A program made the position numbers and the translations under genes. DNA of 64,000 bases. It comes from Phormidium tenue FACHB-886. Lineage in GTDB: Bacteria; Cyanobacteriota; Cyanobacteriia; Elainellales; Elainellaceae. The notes beneath the pieces were generated by a model. The model saw only the letters and a program-made list of their open reading frames with translations, made no database searches and was not told where the DNA came from. Positions 1-8,457 of the stretch are shown piece by piece. Positions within the stretch are counted from its first letter, which is position 1, and every line of letters starts with the position of its first letter. The stretch is taken from assembly GCF_014764505.1 (NCBI RefSeq), contig NZ_JACXWX010000008.1, positions 1 through 64,000 of the forward strand. The letters are read 5' to 3'.

Positions 1-262
1 GGCACTGATGAATGATTTGGCTCCCCATTCAGGTACTCCGATGCTGATATTTAATCTTTTAGTCTACTCCTAAAACCATGAAGTTATTTCTTGACAAGCT
101 CTAAGCCATTGCAGAGACAGAAGAGCGATCGTGCAATTCTGACATATGGTAAAGGGCATCTTACTAACTCTGCTTTTGTACTTCTATTTTTGTGCTTTTA
201 TGCCATGTTGCTTTTCTGCAATGCCGATTACGATCTATCAAAACTATCCCAGACTTTAGCTA
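1..262. other. Left-end intergenic stretch
   Basis: No convincing gene is visible here. A 79-codon open frame at 91-330 overlaps the start of the acetyltransferase gene and shows no family features, so I do not call it. The sequence is AT-richer than the neighbouring genes and probably holds the upstream region of the gene starting at 263. Confidence 0.5.
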
Positions 263-763
263 ATGCTCACTTCCTATCGCTCTTTCCAGATCCGCGACTG
301 GCAGCCTACCGATCGCACCGCTGCTGTTGACCTGATCCAATCTGTATTAGCGGAGTACGGACTGGTAGGCGAACCCAGCGGAGCCGATCGGGATGTGCTT
401 GAGGTCGAAACCACATACTGGGCAACAGGCGGTGAGTTTTGGGTTGTCGAATTAGACAAACGACTGGTTGGGACAGGCGGCTACTATCCTATTAATCGCG
501 GCGAGAATGCCGTGGAGATCCGCAAGATGTACTTAGTGCCAGAAGTGCGGGGGCAAGGGTTAGGACGATACTTGCTCAATCAACTGGAAACGGCGATCGC
601 AACGAAAGGCTTTCAGCAAATTTGGATTGAGACTGCCGGCGTCCTACAGGAAGCGGTGAAGCTTTACGAGAGCAGCGGCTATCAGCCTAGCTCAGGTGTA
701 GAAACAGCTCGGTGCGATCGGGTGTATGTCAAAACAATTTCAAAGATGCGGCTTTACGGCTAA
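263..763 (+). CDS. GNAT family N-acetyltransferase
   Basis: A 166-aa protein that should transfer an acetyl group from acetyl-CoA to an amine; the substrate cannot be told. The GNAT fold is shown by the acetyl-CoA loop VRGQGLGRYLLNQLE (about residues 95-109), preceded by the strand EIRKMYLVPE and followed by the YESSGYQP segment typical of the C-terminal strands. The length is normal for a single-domain GNAT. The ATG at 263 places the fold start correctly. It stands alone, about 95 bases ahead of a lipoprotein gene, and nothing points to an operon. Family assignment is firm; the substrate is unknown. Confidence 0.85.
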   Translation: MLTSYRSFQIRDWQPTDRTAAVDLIQSVLAEYGLVGEPSGADRDVLEVETTYWATGGEFWVVELDKRLVGTGGYYPINRGENAVEIRKMYLVPEVRGQGLGRYLLNQLETAIATKGFQQIWIETAGVLQEAVKLYESSGYQPSSGVETARCDRVYVKTISKMRLYG

Positions 764-858
764 GGATAGAGCAAGCCATAAGCAAATCTACCCCCTGGTA
801 CATAAGTCCAGAGAAAATAGCTCTGCCACAGTAGTATGCGAACGAATGAGGATTTGCA

Positions 859-1485
859 ATGAAATTCAAAGTATTTGTATTACCGCTACTGGCGGCGGGT
901 CTTAGCCTGGCGGTAGCAGCATGCCAAAACAACGAGACACCCAGCGGCACAACTGGAACTCAGTCTTCTCCCACCACAGGCACTACTTCACCAGGTGCAA
1001 CAGGTACAAGCGGTGGCTCCAGCACAGGTAGTGGCTCCACCACGGGTACCGGCAGTGGCTCCATCACTTCACCTGGTACAGGCGGTACGGGTACAACAGG
1101 TACAGGTGGCACGGGTACAACGGGTACAGGCAGTGGCTCCGTCACTTCACCTGTTACAGGCGGTACGGGTACAACAGGTACAGGTGGCACGGGTACAACG
1201 GGTACAACGGGTACAGGTAGCACGGGTACAACGGGTACAGGTAGCACGGGTACAACGGGTACAGGCGGCAGCGGCTCATCCACTACTACTACACCGGGTA
1301 CAGGCGGCACTGGTACATCAGGCACTGGTACATCAGGCACAGGTACATCGGGCAGTGGCAGCGGTAGCTCTGGTACATCAGGCACGGGTACAGGCGGCAC
1401 GGGTACATCAGGCAGCGGTAGCTCTGGCACATCGGGCGGTGGTGCTGGTGGTGCTGGTGGTTCCGGTGGTGGTGCTGGTTCTTAA
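859..1485 (+). CDS. Gly/Thr/Ser-repeat lipoprotein
   Basis: A 208-aa predicted lipoprotein of unknown role. Residues 1-22 form a lipoprotein signal peptide ending in the lipobox AVAAC, so Cys22 would be lipidated and the protein anchored to a membrane facing the periplasm or outside. Everything after about residue 28 is low complexity, almost only Gly, Thr and Ser in GTGGTG- and TGTTG-like units, ending in a Gly-rich tail. No folded domain is visible; the region is probably an extended, flexible stalk or an adhesive or matrix-like segment (inference). The DNA contains a 78-bp internal duplication at 1051-1206. Long open frames on the opposite strand and in the +1 frame are by-products of the repeat. 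The next gene encodes a lipoprotein with a nearly identical signal peptide. Confidence 0.75.
   Translation: MKFKVFVLPLLAAGLSLAVAACQNNETPSGTTGTQSSPTTGTTSPGATGTSGGSSTGSGSTTGTGSGSITSPGTGGTGTTGTGGTGTTGTGSGSVTSPVTGGTGTTGTGGTGTTGTTGTGSTGTTGTGSTGTTGTGGSGSSTTTTPGTGGTGTSGTGTSGTGTSGSGSGSSGTSGTGTGGTGTSGSGSSGTSGGGAGGAGGSGGGAGS
1051..1206 (+). repeat. 78-bp tandem duplication in the lipoprotein gene
   Basis: Two adjacent 78-bp copies (1051-1128 and 1129-1206) differ at only two bases by my reading. Each encodes 26 residues starting GSGS(I/V)TSP. Shorter repeats built on ggtaca and acgggt triplet pairs continue to about 1430. The near identity implies recent duplication, and copy number may vary between strains. 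Confidence 0.85.
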
Positions 1486-1626
1486 GCAGGGGCGATCGAA
1501 ACTTTCTTCCTTCACAATGCGCTCAGGTCGAGTGAGGAAGCTTCCACAAGTCCTACATACTTGAAAATCCCTTGCGTTAAAACAGACCAGTACGGCACCG
1601 ATTCATTAAGACAAACCTTCTTTTTT

Positions 1627-1653
1627 AAGAAACCCCTACGCGGGGTTTTCTTA
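1627..1653 (+). terminator. Rho-independent terminator after the repeat lipoprotein gene
   Basis: GC-rich hairpin with arms aagaaacccc and ggggttttctt around a short tacgc loop, about 140 bases after the stop at 1485. The right arm carries the T-rich run. It lies between two lipoprotein genes on the same strand, so they are probably separate transcripts. Confidence 0.7.
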
Positions 1654-1776
1654 CTTTCTACCTATGGAAAGATTACTAGCTCCAGAACTTTCCTTCTTAA
1701 AGTACAAGCTCAACCGGATGGATTTGGCGACACTAGAGCTGCGTAATTCAAAGTATTAGCTAATCGGAAACTCGTC

Positions 1777-2034
1777 ATGAATCTGAGATTATTTGCATTA
1801 CCCATCGTGGCAGCCGGACTAAGCATTGTGGTAGCTGCTTGCGGGACACCTGAGCAAGATATTGATACACCCAATGGCGATGTTGAAGTAGAGCAGCCCA
1901 CCAATACACAGCTCAACAATCAACCTGGTGCTGCACCAGACGTAGACGATGATGCAAACGAGGCTGATGAGGATGGTGACGATAACGAAAACGTGCAGCC
2001 TGGTACAAATGGCAGTGCCGGCAATGACGACTAG
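1777..2034 (+). CDS. Small acidic lipoprotein
   Basis: An 85-aa predicted lipoprotein. Residues 1-22 (MNLRLFALPI... ending VVAAC) are a lipoprotein signal peptide very similar to that of the gene at 859, so the two are likely paralogous in their export signal. The mature part is about 63 residues, strongly acidic and rich in Asp, Glu and Asn (for example the DVDDDANEADEDGDDNEN stretch), with no recognisable domain. It could bind cations or act as a charged surface polymer, but that is inference. Its own terminator follows at 2091-2116. I recognise no named family. Confidence 0.7.
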   Translation: MNLRLFALPIVAAGLSIVVAACGTPEQDIDTPNGDVEVEQPTNTQLNNQPGAAPDVDDDANEADEDGDDNENVQPGTNGSAGNDD

Positions 2035-2090
2035 TGAAATGTAAGCTAGCAGTTCCGTTTGGTGAAGGGTCTAGATAGACCTCCTTAAAC

Positions 2091-2116
2091 AGGGTGCTTT
2101 CGCGCGAAAGCACCCT
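2091..2116. terminator. Hairpin terminator between convergent genes
   Basis: Perfect inverted repeat with arms agggtgctttcg (2091-2102) and cgaaagcaccct (2105-2116). It sits between the + strand lipoprotein gene (stop 2034) and the - strand ribD (stop 2135), so it probably serves both directions, although the T tract is weak on each side. Confidence 0.75.
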
Positions 2117-2134
2117 TTAGTATTGCTCAAAGCT

Positions 2135-3289
2135 CTAGTCTTGCGGCAAATACCCTTCGAGCAAGTAGTCTTCTCCGATCGCCTGCCACTGCACTCGCTC
2201 CAACGTTAATGCATCAGTCATTTTTGTCAGCCCTAGCTCTCCCACAGGCGAGGGAGCCGTTGCCCCCCCAATAATTTTGGGTGCAATAAAAGCCAGAACT
2301 TTCTGGATCGCCCCTTCAGCGATCGCCACTGCCGCCAGTGTACCGCCACACTCCCACAGCACTGAAAGGAAGCCGCGATCGCCTAGATTCTGCATCACCT
2401 CGGCAGGGGACAGCCTCGGCAGCGCGATCACTTCAACGCCTTGCCGGATGAGAGCCTGCCGCCGTTCAGGGGATGTAGCTTGTTCTGTGAAAACTACGGT
2501 GGGGGCGACCGCCGTTTGCCAAAGCTGCGCCTCTAGTGGCAAATTTAATGTTCGGCTCATTACCACTCGTAAGGGATCGTGGCTGTTCCCGTGGCTCGTC
2601 AGCAGCGGATTATCTCGCCGAACGGTATTGCCGCCAATCACCACTGCATCGCAACCCGCCCGCAGCCGATGCACAAACGACCGGGAGTCGGGCGAAGTAA
2701 CCCAAGCGCTGTGTCCTGTAGTAGCAGCGATCTTGCCGTCCAGCGTCATGGCGTACTTGAGGATACCCAGCGGACGCTGGTGCAAAATCCGATAGACAAA
2801 CGCCTCATTCAACGATTGACAAGCTGCCTCCTCCACCCCCACTGTCACTTCAATTCCCGCCTGCCGCAGCCGCGCAATGCCTGCTCCTGAAACTTTGGGG
2901 TTGGGATCAACCATGCCGACTACCACCCTGGATACCTTTGCTGCAATCAGCGCCTCTGCACAAGGCGGCGTTCGCCCATAATGGCTGCAAGGCTCCAGAT
3001 TGACATAAACCGTCGCCCCTGCCGCTTGGTCTGCGGCAGCTCGTAGCGCAAAGACTTCTGCATGAGGCTGACCCGCTTTGGGATGAAATCCCTCCCCTAC
3101 CACCACGCCTGCTTTGACAACTACTGCTCCCACCAGTGGGTTGGGCGCTGTTTGCCCCAATGCCCGTTTTGCCAGCTCCAAACAGCGCTGCATCATTTGT
3201 TGATCGAATGGACCGGACGGAGGTGAATTAGAGGAGTCTATTGAAGCCAAAGGAACCACCAGAAATAGAAGATCAACATCTCGTGCCAA
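2135..3289 (-). CDS. ribD: Bifunctional riboflavin biosynthesis deaminase/reductase RibD
   Basis: RibD catalyses two early steps of riboflavin synthesis: deamination of the 2,5-diaminopyrimidine phosphate and NADPH-dependent reduction of the ribosyl side chain. The N-terminal deaminase has the zinc site HAEV followed by PCSHYGRTPPC, and the upstream APNPLVGAVVV signature. The C-terminal reductase follows from about residue 175 (GILKYAMTLDGKIA, then VVIGGNTVRRDNP). The open frame codes 384 aa, but the first 31 residues have no counterpart in the family. The ATG pair at 3196/3193 (MMQRCLELA) fits the family start better and gives about 353 aa. No other rib gene and no FMN riboswitch is visible nearby. 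Confidence 0.93.
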   Translation of the reverse strand: MARDVDLLFLVVPLASIDSSNSPPSGPFDQQMMQRCLELAKRALGQTAPNPLVGAVVVKAGVVVGEGFHPKAGQPHAEVFALRAAADQAAGATVYVNLEPCSHYGRTPPCAEALIAAKVSRVVVGMVDPNPKVSGAGIARLRQAGIEVTVGVEEAACQSLNEAFVYRILHQRPLGILKYAMTLDGKIAATTGHSAWVTSPDSRSFVHRLRAGCDAVVIGGNTVRRDNPLLTSHGNSHDPLRVVMSRTLNLPLEAQLWQTAVAPTVVFTEQATSPERRQALIRQGVEVIALPRLSPAEVMQNLGDRGFLSVLWECGGTLAAVAIAEGAIQKVLAFIAPKIIGGATAPSPVGELGLTKMTDALTLERVQWQAIGEDYLLEGYLPQD

Positions 3290-3704
3290 TCTGTTTTTAT
3301 CTTGTCACCCTAAATTTTCAGTGAGTATCATCAATACTTGCAAGGAATTAGACTTTTTTCCGTTGGCAAGCCACAAAATTAGCGCTATTAATAGACAGAC
3401 GGAAGATCAGTATGGATGTATTTTCAGGTCTAAACCAGAAAGGCTCGTTTGGTGCAGTTCTGTCTTATAGTCCTGAGAGCAACCCAGCAAGCAATGAAGT
3501 AAAGGCATCTGAAAGCACACAGGCAGTGGAGCCGGGGCAGCCCGATCCGATCGTTGCAGAAATTGATACAGCGATCGCTTCGACATTCGTTAGAATTTAC
3601 CCCATTACACAATCCCCAATTGCTTTATCTTTTATTTATCTTCAAATATTTCCCGCTAGCGAACGATTGCTTCTGTTTCCCCGCCCTGACTTGCTCCCTA
3701 CTCA
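3290..3704. other. Region upstream of the SpoIIE gene, with a doubtful small ORF
   Basis: About 415 bases between ribD and the phosphatase gene. A 98-codon frame at 3412-3708 starts MDVFSGLNQKGSFG and overlaps the next start by ATGA, which could mean translational coupling. However, the composition is irregular and I recognise no family. It may be a real small gene or chance; I put it at about one in four. Confidence 0.3.
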
Positions 3705-5126
3705 ATGACCGCTGTGCCAGCCCCTCGACAGCCTTCCCCATCTGACTTTACTGGTGGCAGTCCGCCGCCAGACGTCACTCCTGTTTTTGCACTAAAGGAG
3801 CTGGTGTCGCGGCTGCATCGAGAGCAAACGAAAATTCAAGATTTGCTGAGTTCGCTGGGGTTTGCCCTGCGGAGCTTCAAGAATCTTAACCAGTTTCTAG
3901 AACTTACCCCGCTGATCGCTAGCCGCGTTACCGATGCAGACGGTGGGGCGCTGGTACTGTACAAGCCAAATGGCCAGGTGCGCCTAGAGCGGCTCCATTG
4001 CCAAGACAACCACTGTCAGGATGTTAAATTGGCGCTAGAGTCGGCGGCACGCCAGCTCACGGCAACTGCGCCGATCGCCTCCTACAGCAAAGCCTCTACT
4101 CACCTCAGCAACCGCACAGCATCGCTAGACTATCATGTCACTAGCTCGCTCGGCTCCACCGTGCAGCTCTTCGGCACGGCGATCGTCACCAAAAGCGTAG
4201 AGCGGGGGCGGCTCTATGTATTTAGCCGCGACCCAGACTACAGCTGGACTGAAACCCGCCAAAAGCTGGTGCGGCTAGTGGCAGACCAGACCGCCGTGGC
4301 GATCGAAAACGACGAGCTGACCGTTGAGCTACGCAAAAAGGAGCGGCTCGATCGCGAACTAGAGATTGGTGCAGAAATCCAGCTCCAGCTCTTGCCGCGC
4401 CACTGCCCCACAATCGACGGTTTAGAGCTAGCAGCCCTCTGTAAAACAGCAAACCGGGTTGGCGGCGATTACTACGACTTTATCCCAGTCAACAACGACC
4501 CGCTGCTGGCAAGAAAGCTGGGGCGGATGGAGTCCGATCGGTGGGGGTTGGCGATCGGCGATGTCATGGGGAAAGGGGTGCCGGCAGGCTTGATCATGAC
4601 TATGCTGCGGGGTATGCTGCGCGCAGAAGTGCTAAACGCCCACACTCCCTCCCGCATTTTGCAGCACCTCAATCACGTCATGTATGCCGATCTGGAAAAT
4701 TCCAACCGCTTTGTGACGCTGTTCTACTCAGAGTACAATGCAAAACGCCGCATCTTGTCCTATAGCAACGCTGCCCACAACCCGCCCCTGCTCTGGCACG
4801 CAGCCACCGGCACGCTGAAACGGCTCGATACGCTGGGAATGCTGATTGGCTTAGACATCAACTCGCAGTTTCACGAAGCGCAGGTGCAGCTTTATCCTGG
4901 CGATACAATTATTTTCTACACTGACGGCTTCACCGATGCGGCAAACCAGAGCGGCGATCGCTTCGATGAAGAAAATCTTGCTCGCCACTTCCAGTGGGCA
5001 TGTCGGCAGTGCCAAACCCCTCAGGCAATCCTAGAATACCTGTTCAATCAGGTGCAGCAGTTCATCGGCACAGAACGTCACAACGAGGATGATATGACTT
5101 TGATTGTGATGCAGGTGAAGGAATAG
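3705..5126 (+). CDS. GAF domain / SpoIIE-type PP2C serine phosphatase
   Basis: A 473-aa soluble regulatory phosphatase of the RsbU/SpoIIE class, which dephosphorylates Ser/Thr-phosphorylated regulators such as STAS-domain anti-sigma antagonists. Residues about 45-200 look like a GAF sensor domain, ending in LVADQTAVAIENDEL. A linker helix with the class signature EIGAEIQLQLLP (around 222-233) leads to the PP2C catalytic part. Metal-binding motifs GGDYYDF (from residue 253) and GDVMGKGVPAG (from 285) are present, as are YSNAAHNPPLL, YTDGFTD and the final NEDDMTLIVMQ. It looks catalytically intact. No STAS protein or anti-sigma kinase is adjacent, so the partner is unknown. Confidence 0.9.
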   Translation: MTAVPAPRQPSPSDFTGGSPPPDVTPVFALKELVSRLHREQTKIQDLLSSLGFALRSFKNLNQFLELTPLIASRVTDADGGALVLYKPNGQVRLERLHCQDNHCQDVKLALESAARQLTATAPIASYSKASTHLSNRTASLDYHVTSSLGSTVQLFGTAIVTKSVERGRLYVFSRDPDYSWTETRQKLVRLVADQTAVAIENDELTVELRKKERLDRELEIGAEIQLQLLPRHCPTIDGLELAALCKTANRVGGDYYDFIPVNNDPLLARKLGRMESDRWGLAIGDVMGKGVPAGLIMTMLRGMLRAEVLNAHTPSRILQHLNHVMYADLENSNRFVTLFYSEYNAKRRILSYSNAAHNPPLLWHAATGTLKRLDTLGMLIGLDINSQFHEAQVQLYPGDTIIFYTDGFTDAANQSGDRFDEENLARHFQWACRQCQTPQAILEYLFNQVQQFIGTERHNEDDMTLIVMQVKE

Positions 5127-5260
5127 GGGATACAGAAGTCAAGCTTGAATTAGGCTAGATGAATTTTGCCCTCCCTTCAACCCTTTGTTCCGATCTTTCA
5201 GAACTATGGCACACTAAGGTCTTGTAATCATCCTTGAGAGCATTTGAGGTCTTAGGAACG

Positions 5261-5548
5261 ATGGTATGGATTGAGTTAGCGCAGCATCTAGCGTCGATCG
5301 GGTTTGATGGAGCCTCTCTATCAGCAGTGGCAGAGGTTGGATCGTGGCAGGATGCGAGTCAGGTGTTGCATTTGGGGCATTGGGATTGGAGCCATCTCTT
5401 TAGCCATTTAGCAGCAAGGTTTGATACCGACGTGTTTGCTGCTACTCGCGCTTTCTTCAATAATTTTTTCAAATCGGGACAAGCTTGGGCGATGCTGGTC
5501 GGCTTGGTTTTGGGCTATTTACTACGCGGCTTTTTAACCTACGGTTAG
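5261..5548 (+). CDS. Small hypothetical protein with C-terminal membrane helix
   Basis: About 95 aa when started at ATG 5261 (MVWIELAQHL), which has aggaacg just upstream; an in-frame TTG at 5234 would add nine residues. The first two thirds are soluble and rich in His and Trp (HLGHWDWSHLFSH). Residues near the end (AMLVGLVLGYLLRGFLTYG) form a single predicted transmembrane helix, so it is probably a tail-anchored membrane protein. It lies between the SpoIIE phosphatase and argH with gaps of over 100 bases on both sides. I do not recognise a named family. Confidence 0.55.
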   Translation: MVWIELAQHLASIGFDGASLSAVAEVGSWQDASQVLHLGHWDWSHLFSHLAARFDTDVFAATRAFFNNFFKSGQAWAMLVGLVLGYLLRGFLTYG

Positions 5549-5676
5549 GCGTTATACCCAAAAGTTTTCTAGGATACAAAACTTAGGACTCAAACCTGGA
5601 AACTTAAAACTGATGTTTTGGGCAGGTAGGCAACGGCTGCTCACCTCATCAAGCGTGTGAACCTTAAATCTCAAGG

Positions 5677-7083
5677 GTGAAACAAGTGGTCAATTCTTCT
5701 GCACAGTCGCAAACCTGGAGCCAGCGATTTGAGTCGGCGCTGCATCCGGCGATCGCCCAGTTCAATGCCAGCATCGGCTTCGATATTGAGCTGATCGAGT
5801 ACGACATTACCGGGTCGCAGGCACATGCCCGCATGCTGGCGCAAACGGGTATTCTTTCTGCCGAAGAAGGCGAACAGCTGGTAGCAGGGCTAGAGCAGGT
5901 GCGGCAAGAGTACCGAGAAGGCAAGCTGAATCCGGGCATTGAAGCAGAAGATGTCCACTTTGCCGTAGAGCGACGACTAACCGAACTGATTGGCGATGTT
6001 GGCAAAAAGCTGCACACAGCCCGATCGCGTAATGATCAGGTTGGAACGGATACACGCCTATACCTGAGAGACAAGATTCAGCAAATCCGGCAGCAGCTCA
6101 AAGCCTTCCAAGCGACAATGCTGCATTTGGCAGAGCAAAATGTGGAGACGCTGATTCCAGGCTATACCCATCTGCAGCGTGCTCAGCCCCTCAGCCTTGC
6201 TCATCACCTGCTGGCCTATGTTGAGATGACCCAGCGCGACTGGGAGCGGCTGGGCGATGTCTATCAACGAGTCGATATTTCGCCGCTTGGCTCCGGAGCG
6301 CTGGCAGGCACGACGTTTCCGATCGATCGACACTATTCGGCAAAGCTGCTGGGCTTTAGTAAGGTATATGCCAACAGCCTGGATGGCGTTAGCGATCGAG
6401 ATTTTGCGATCGAATTTCTCTGTGCCGCTAGCCTGATCATGGTGCATCTGTCGCGGCTGTCGGAAGAAGTGATTTTGTGGGCATCGGAAGAGTTCGGCTT
6501 TGTGACGCTGAAAGATAGCTGCTCTACTGGGTCGAGCATTATGCCTCAAAAGAAAAATCCTGATGTGCCAGAGCTGGTGCGCGGCAAAACAGGGCGAGTG
6601 TTTGGGCATCTGCAGGCAATGCTAGTGCTAATGAAAGGGTTGCCGCTGGCATACAACAAAGATCTGCAGGAAGACAAAGAAGCGCTATTTGACGCGGTCA
6701 AAACGGTGCAGGCTTGTCTGGAAGCAATGACTGTGCTGATGCAAGAAGGATTAGAATTCCGCACGGCTCGCCTGAATGAAGCCGTTGCTGAAGATTTTTC
6801 TAACGCGACCGATGTGGCAGATTATTTGGCGGCTAAAGGTGTTCCATTCCGCGAGGCATACAATCTTGTGGGCAAGGTGGTCAAGACTTCGCTGGCAGCA
6901 GGGAAGCTGCTAAAGGATTTAAGCCTGGAAGAGTGGCAGACTATTCATCCGGCGTTTGAAACAGACATTTATGAGGCGATCGCTCCTCGTCAGGTTGTGT
7001 CTGCCCGCAATAGCTACGGTGGCACAGGCTTTGAGCAGGTGAGACAGGCGCTGGCAACGGCTAAGGCAAGGCTGCAGGATTAA
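5677..7083 (+). CDS. argH: Argininosuccinate lyase
   Basis: ArgH splits argininosuccinate into arginine and fumarate, the last step of arginine synthesis, as a cytosolic homotetramer. The 468-aa length is normal. Family marks are HTARSRNDQ near residue 113, [10 protein letters not shown] near 160, and the fumarase/aspartase superfamily signature [12 protein letters not shown] around 285-297, with the catalytic Ser in that loop. The start is GTG at 5677 ([10 protein letters not shown]). The gene appears monocistronic, with an AT-rich non-coding region after it. Confidence 0.96.
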   Translation: MKQVVNSSAQSQTWSQRFESALHPAIAQFNASIGFDIELIEYDITGSQAHARMLAQTGILSAEEGEQLVAGLEQVRQEYREGKLNPGIEAEDVHFAVERRLTELIGDVGKKLHTARSRNDQVGTDTRLYLRDKIQQIRQQLKAFQATMLHLAEQNVETLIPGYTHLQRAQPLSLAHHLLAYVEMTQRDWERLGDVYQRVDISPLGSGALAGTTFPIDRHYSAKLLGFSKVYANSLDGVSDRDFAIEFLCAASLIMVHLSRLSEEVILWASEEFGFVTLKDSCSTGSSIMPQKKNPDVPELVRGKTGRVFGHLQAMLVLMKGLPLAYNKDLQEDKEALFDAVKTVQACLEAMTVLMQEGLEFRTARLNEAVAEDFSNATDVADYLAAKGVPFREAYNLVGKVVKTSLAAGKLLKDLSLEEWQTIHPAFETDIYEAIAPRQVVSARNSYGGTGFEQVRQALATAKARLQD

Positions 7084-7673
7084 AGCGCTTTGGTTCTAAC
7101 CTGCTTGAGGCTGAATCAGAGGCTGGATCAATGGAGCGGGCAGCAGGGGAACTTAGCAGTTCCTTCTGCCCCCTTTACAAAACTCAATGAAAAAATGAGG
7201 CAATAAGATTAAATTTTTAAAAAGTTCATAAGTTTACGAAGGTCTGCCTCTTAAAGTGAAGAAGGTTATTCAGGAAGGGCACAACCTATAGAGGCAGGTC
7301 GCAAGAGTTTGTAAAAATAATTTATGCAGGGTGTTGTAAAAAATTTGAAATAAGAGCTGTAAAGCTGCTTAGGGCATAGTTTTGTCAATTCAAAGTAGTG
7401 TTCTAAGTTTAGTCAAAGTCTTTCAAATAAATGGGTTCAATACAGGTACGCTTGTCATCACCGTGTGGGTTTGATGACTTTCACCGACTCTAAATCTATT
7501 TATTCGTTAGAATTGTAAAAACTGTTTGATGGATTTTCTGCTTGGGTGCTGTTTGGTGCCAATAGTAACTGGCTGCGATTTGCATCTACTGGCTGCTAAC
7601 CGTGATTAAGCCACTGGTTTCAAGCCTGAATTTCGAGCTTGTCCACTCCCGCAGTTCTGAGAGTAATTGTTTT
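7084..7673. other. Long AT-rich intergenic region
   Basis: About 590 bases without a convincing gene. It holds short A/T runs (ttgtaaaaa occurs three times) and a small stem with arms gtcatca (7454-7460) and tgatgac (7472-7478). A TTG/GTG extension of the downstream ORF reaches back to 7602 but looks non-coding. The region may hold the promoter of the small gene at 7674 or an unrecognised small RNA; I see no diagnostic structure. Confidence 0.5.
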
Positions 7674-7883
7674 ATGGTGACTCAATCCTTCGATCGACAG
7701 ACCGAACGTTATCTAAACGAAATTTTGGCACAAGAGAATATTTCCAGCGACGAACTGATTAGAAATTTAATTCACGATCGTTGGCAAGCCCTCCAGGCTG
7801 AACTGCCGGAGTCACCCAAGCGAAAACATGCGAAGCAGACGCTTGCAGAGTTTGTTCGCAAGAAGAACTCCCGCCCTGTGTAG
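7674..7883 (+). CDS. Small basic hypothetical protein
   Basis: About 69 aa from ATG 7674 (MVTQSFDRQTERYLNEILAQ). The sequence is mostly helical: an N-terminal segment with TERYLNEILAQENIS, then SDELIRNLIHDRWQAL, then a Lys/Arg-rich tail. The size and helix pattern recall ribbon-helix-helix type small DNA-binding or antitoxin-like proteins, but this is a weak resemblance and no toxin gene is adjacent. An upstream in-frame start at 7602 adds 24 residues of unlikely composition. It is followed directly by a good terminator, which supports it being a real transcribed gene. Confidence 0.55.
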   Translation: MVTQSFDRQTERYLNEILAQENISSDELIRNLIHDRWQALQAELPESPKRKHAKQTLAEFVRKKNSRPV

Positions 7884-7910
7884 CGCTACAGCTTGCCTTT
7901 GGAGAAAAGA

Positions 7911-7941
7911 TGCAAAGCGTGGTACTCCCACGCTTTTTGCA
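7911..7941 (+). terminator. Rho-independent terminator
   Basis: Hairpin with arms tgcaaagcgtgg (7911-7922) and ccacgctttttgca (7928-7941), beginning 28 bases after the stop of the small gene at 7883; the right arm includes a run of five T. Confidence 0.75.
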
Positions 7942-8150
7942 TGTGCTAATCATGGGCTGCTTTAAAGCTTTAAGTACTAATTAGATACTGCACGTCTGCT
8001 AACGAGCGCTACGCTTTAGCAATACACTGTCCGAGTGCAAAGTATATATTTTGTTGAATCCAGTACAGGGAACAGAGAATATAAAAAATTATTTAACTAA
8101 GCACAAGATGTATCAATTTGTGCTTAGCCCTATCTCAGGTTGCAATTCTA

Positions 8151-8186
8151 TTGAAACTTATGCCTGATTTGAAACTTATGCCTGAT
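8151..8186 (+). repeat. 18-bp tandem duplication carrying a start codon
   Basis: The unit ttgaaacttatgcctgat occurs twice in a row (8151-8168 and 8169-8186). It is in frame with the following membrane-protein gene and doubles the ATG, giving candidate starts at 8160 and 8178. Confidence 0.9.
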
Positions 8187-8414
8187 TCTCAATCGCTGCC
8201 CAGCATTTGGCAGCTCAAACCCTGGTGGTGCCAGCCCTGGTCAATTGTTCTGACAGGTATCACGCTAATTAGCGGCAGCTGGCTCTTGTTTCAGACGATC
8301 TGGGTAACCCTGCTGGTTGCTCTGCCGATTCTAGTCTGGATGGGCTTTTTTCTGCTGGTTTATCCTAAAGCCATGCAGCAGGTGTTAGCAGAACAGGCTC
8401 GTGAAGAAGGCTGA
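8160..8414 (+). CDS. Small two-helix membrane protein (DUF6737-like)
   Basis: About 84 aa from ATG 8160 or 78 aa from ATG 8178; a GTG at 8118 is less likely. After a short soluble lead (QSLPSIWQLKPWWCQPW) there are two hydrophobic helices, roughly IVLTGITLISGSWLLFQ and WVTLLVALPILVWMGFFLLV, separated by a tight turn, then a short charged tail. The pattern matches a small conserved cyanobacterial membrane protein family that I associate with DUF6737, from memory only. No function is known to me. It lies just before a TldD-like gene on the same strand, 43 bases away, possibly co-transcribed. Confidence 0.65.
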   Translation: MPDLKLMPDSQSLPSIWQLKPWWCQPWSIVLTGITLISGSWLLFQTIWVTLLVALPILVWMGFFLLVYPKAMQQVLAEQAREEG

Positions 8415-8457
8415 TGTTGACTAGCGGCAATCGTCTAGACTGGATGAAAGTGCTGTA

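Noticed and set aside
91-330. 79-codon frame on the + strand at the left end
   Set aside because: It overlaps the acetyltransferase start in another frame and has no family pattern; its middle is a short hydrophobic run from AT-rich DNA.
960-1430. 156-codon Val/Pro-repeat frame on the - strand
   Set aside because: It is the mirror of the Gly/Thr repeat in the lipoprotein gene. The lipoprotein frame has a full signal peptide and lipobox; the mirror frame has no start context.
995-1564. 189-codon Val/Gln/Ala-repeat frame on the + strand
   Set aside because: It is the shifted frame of the same repeat, without a signal sequence or ribosome site.
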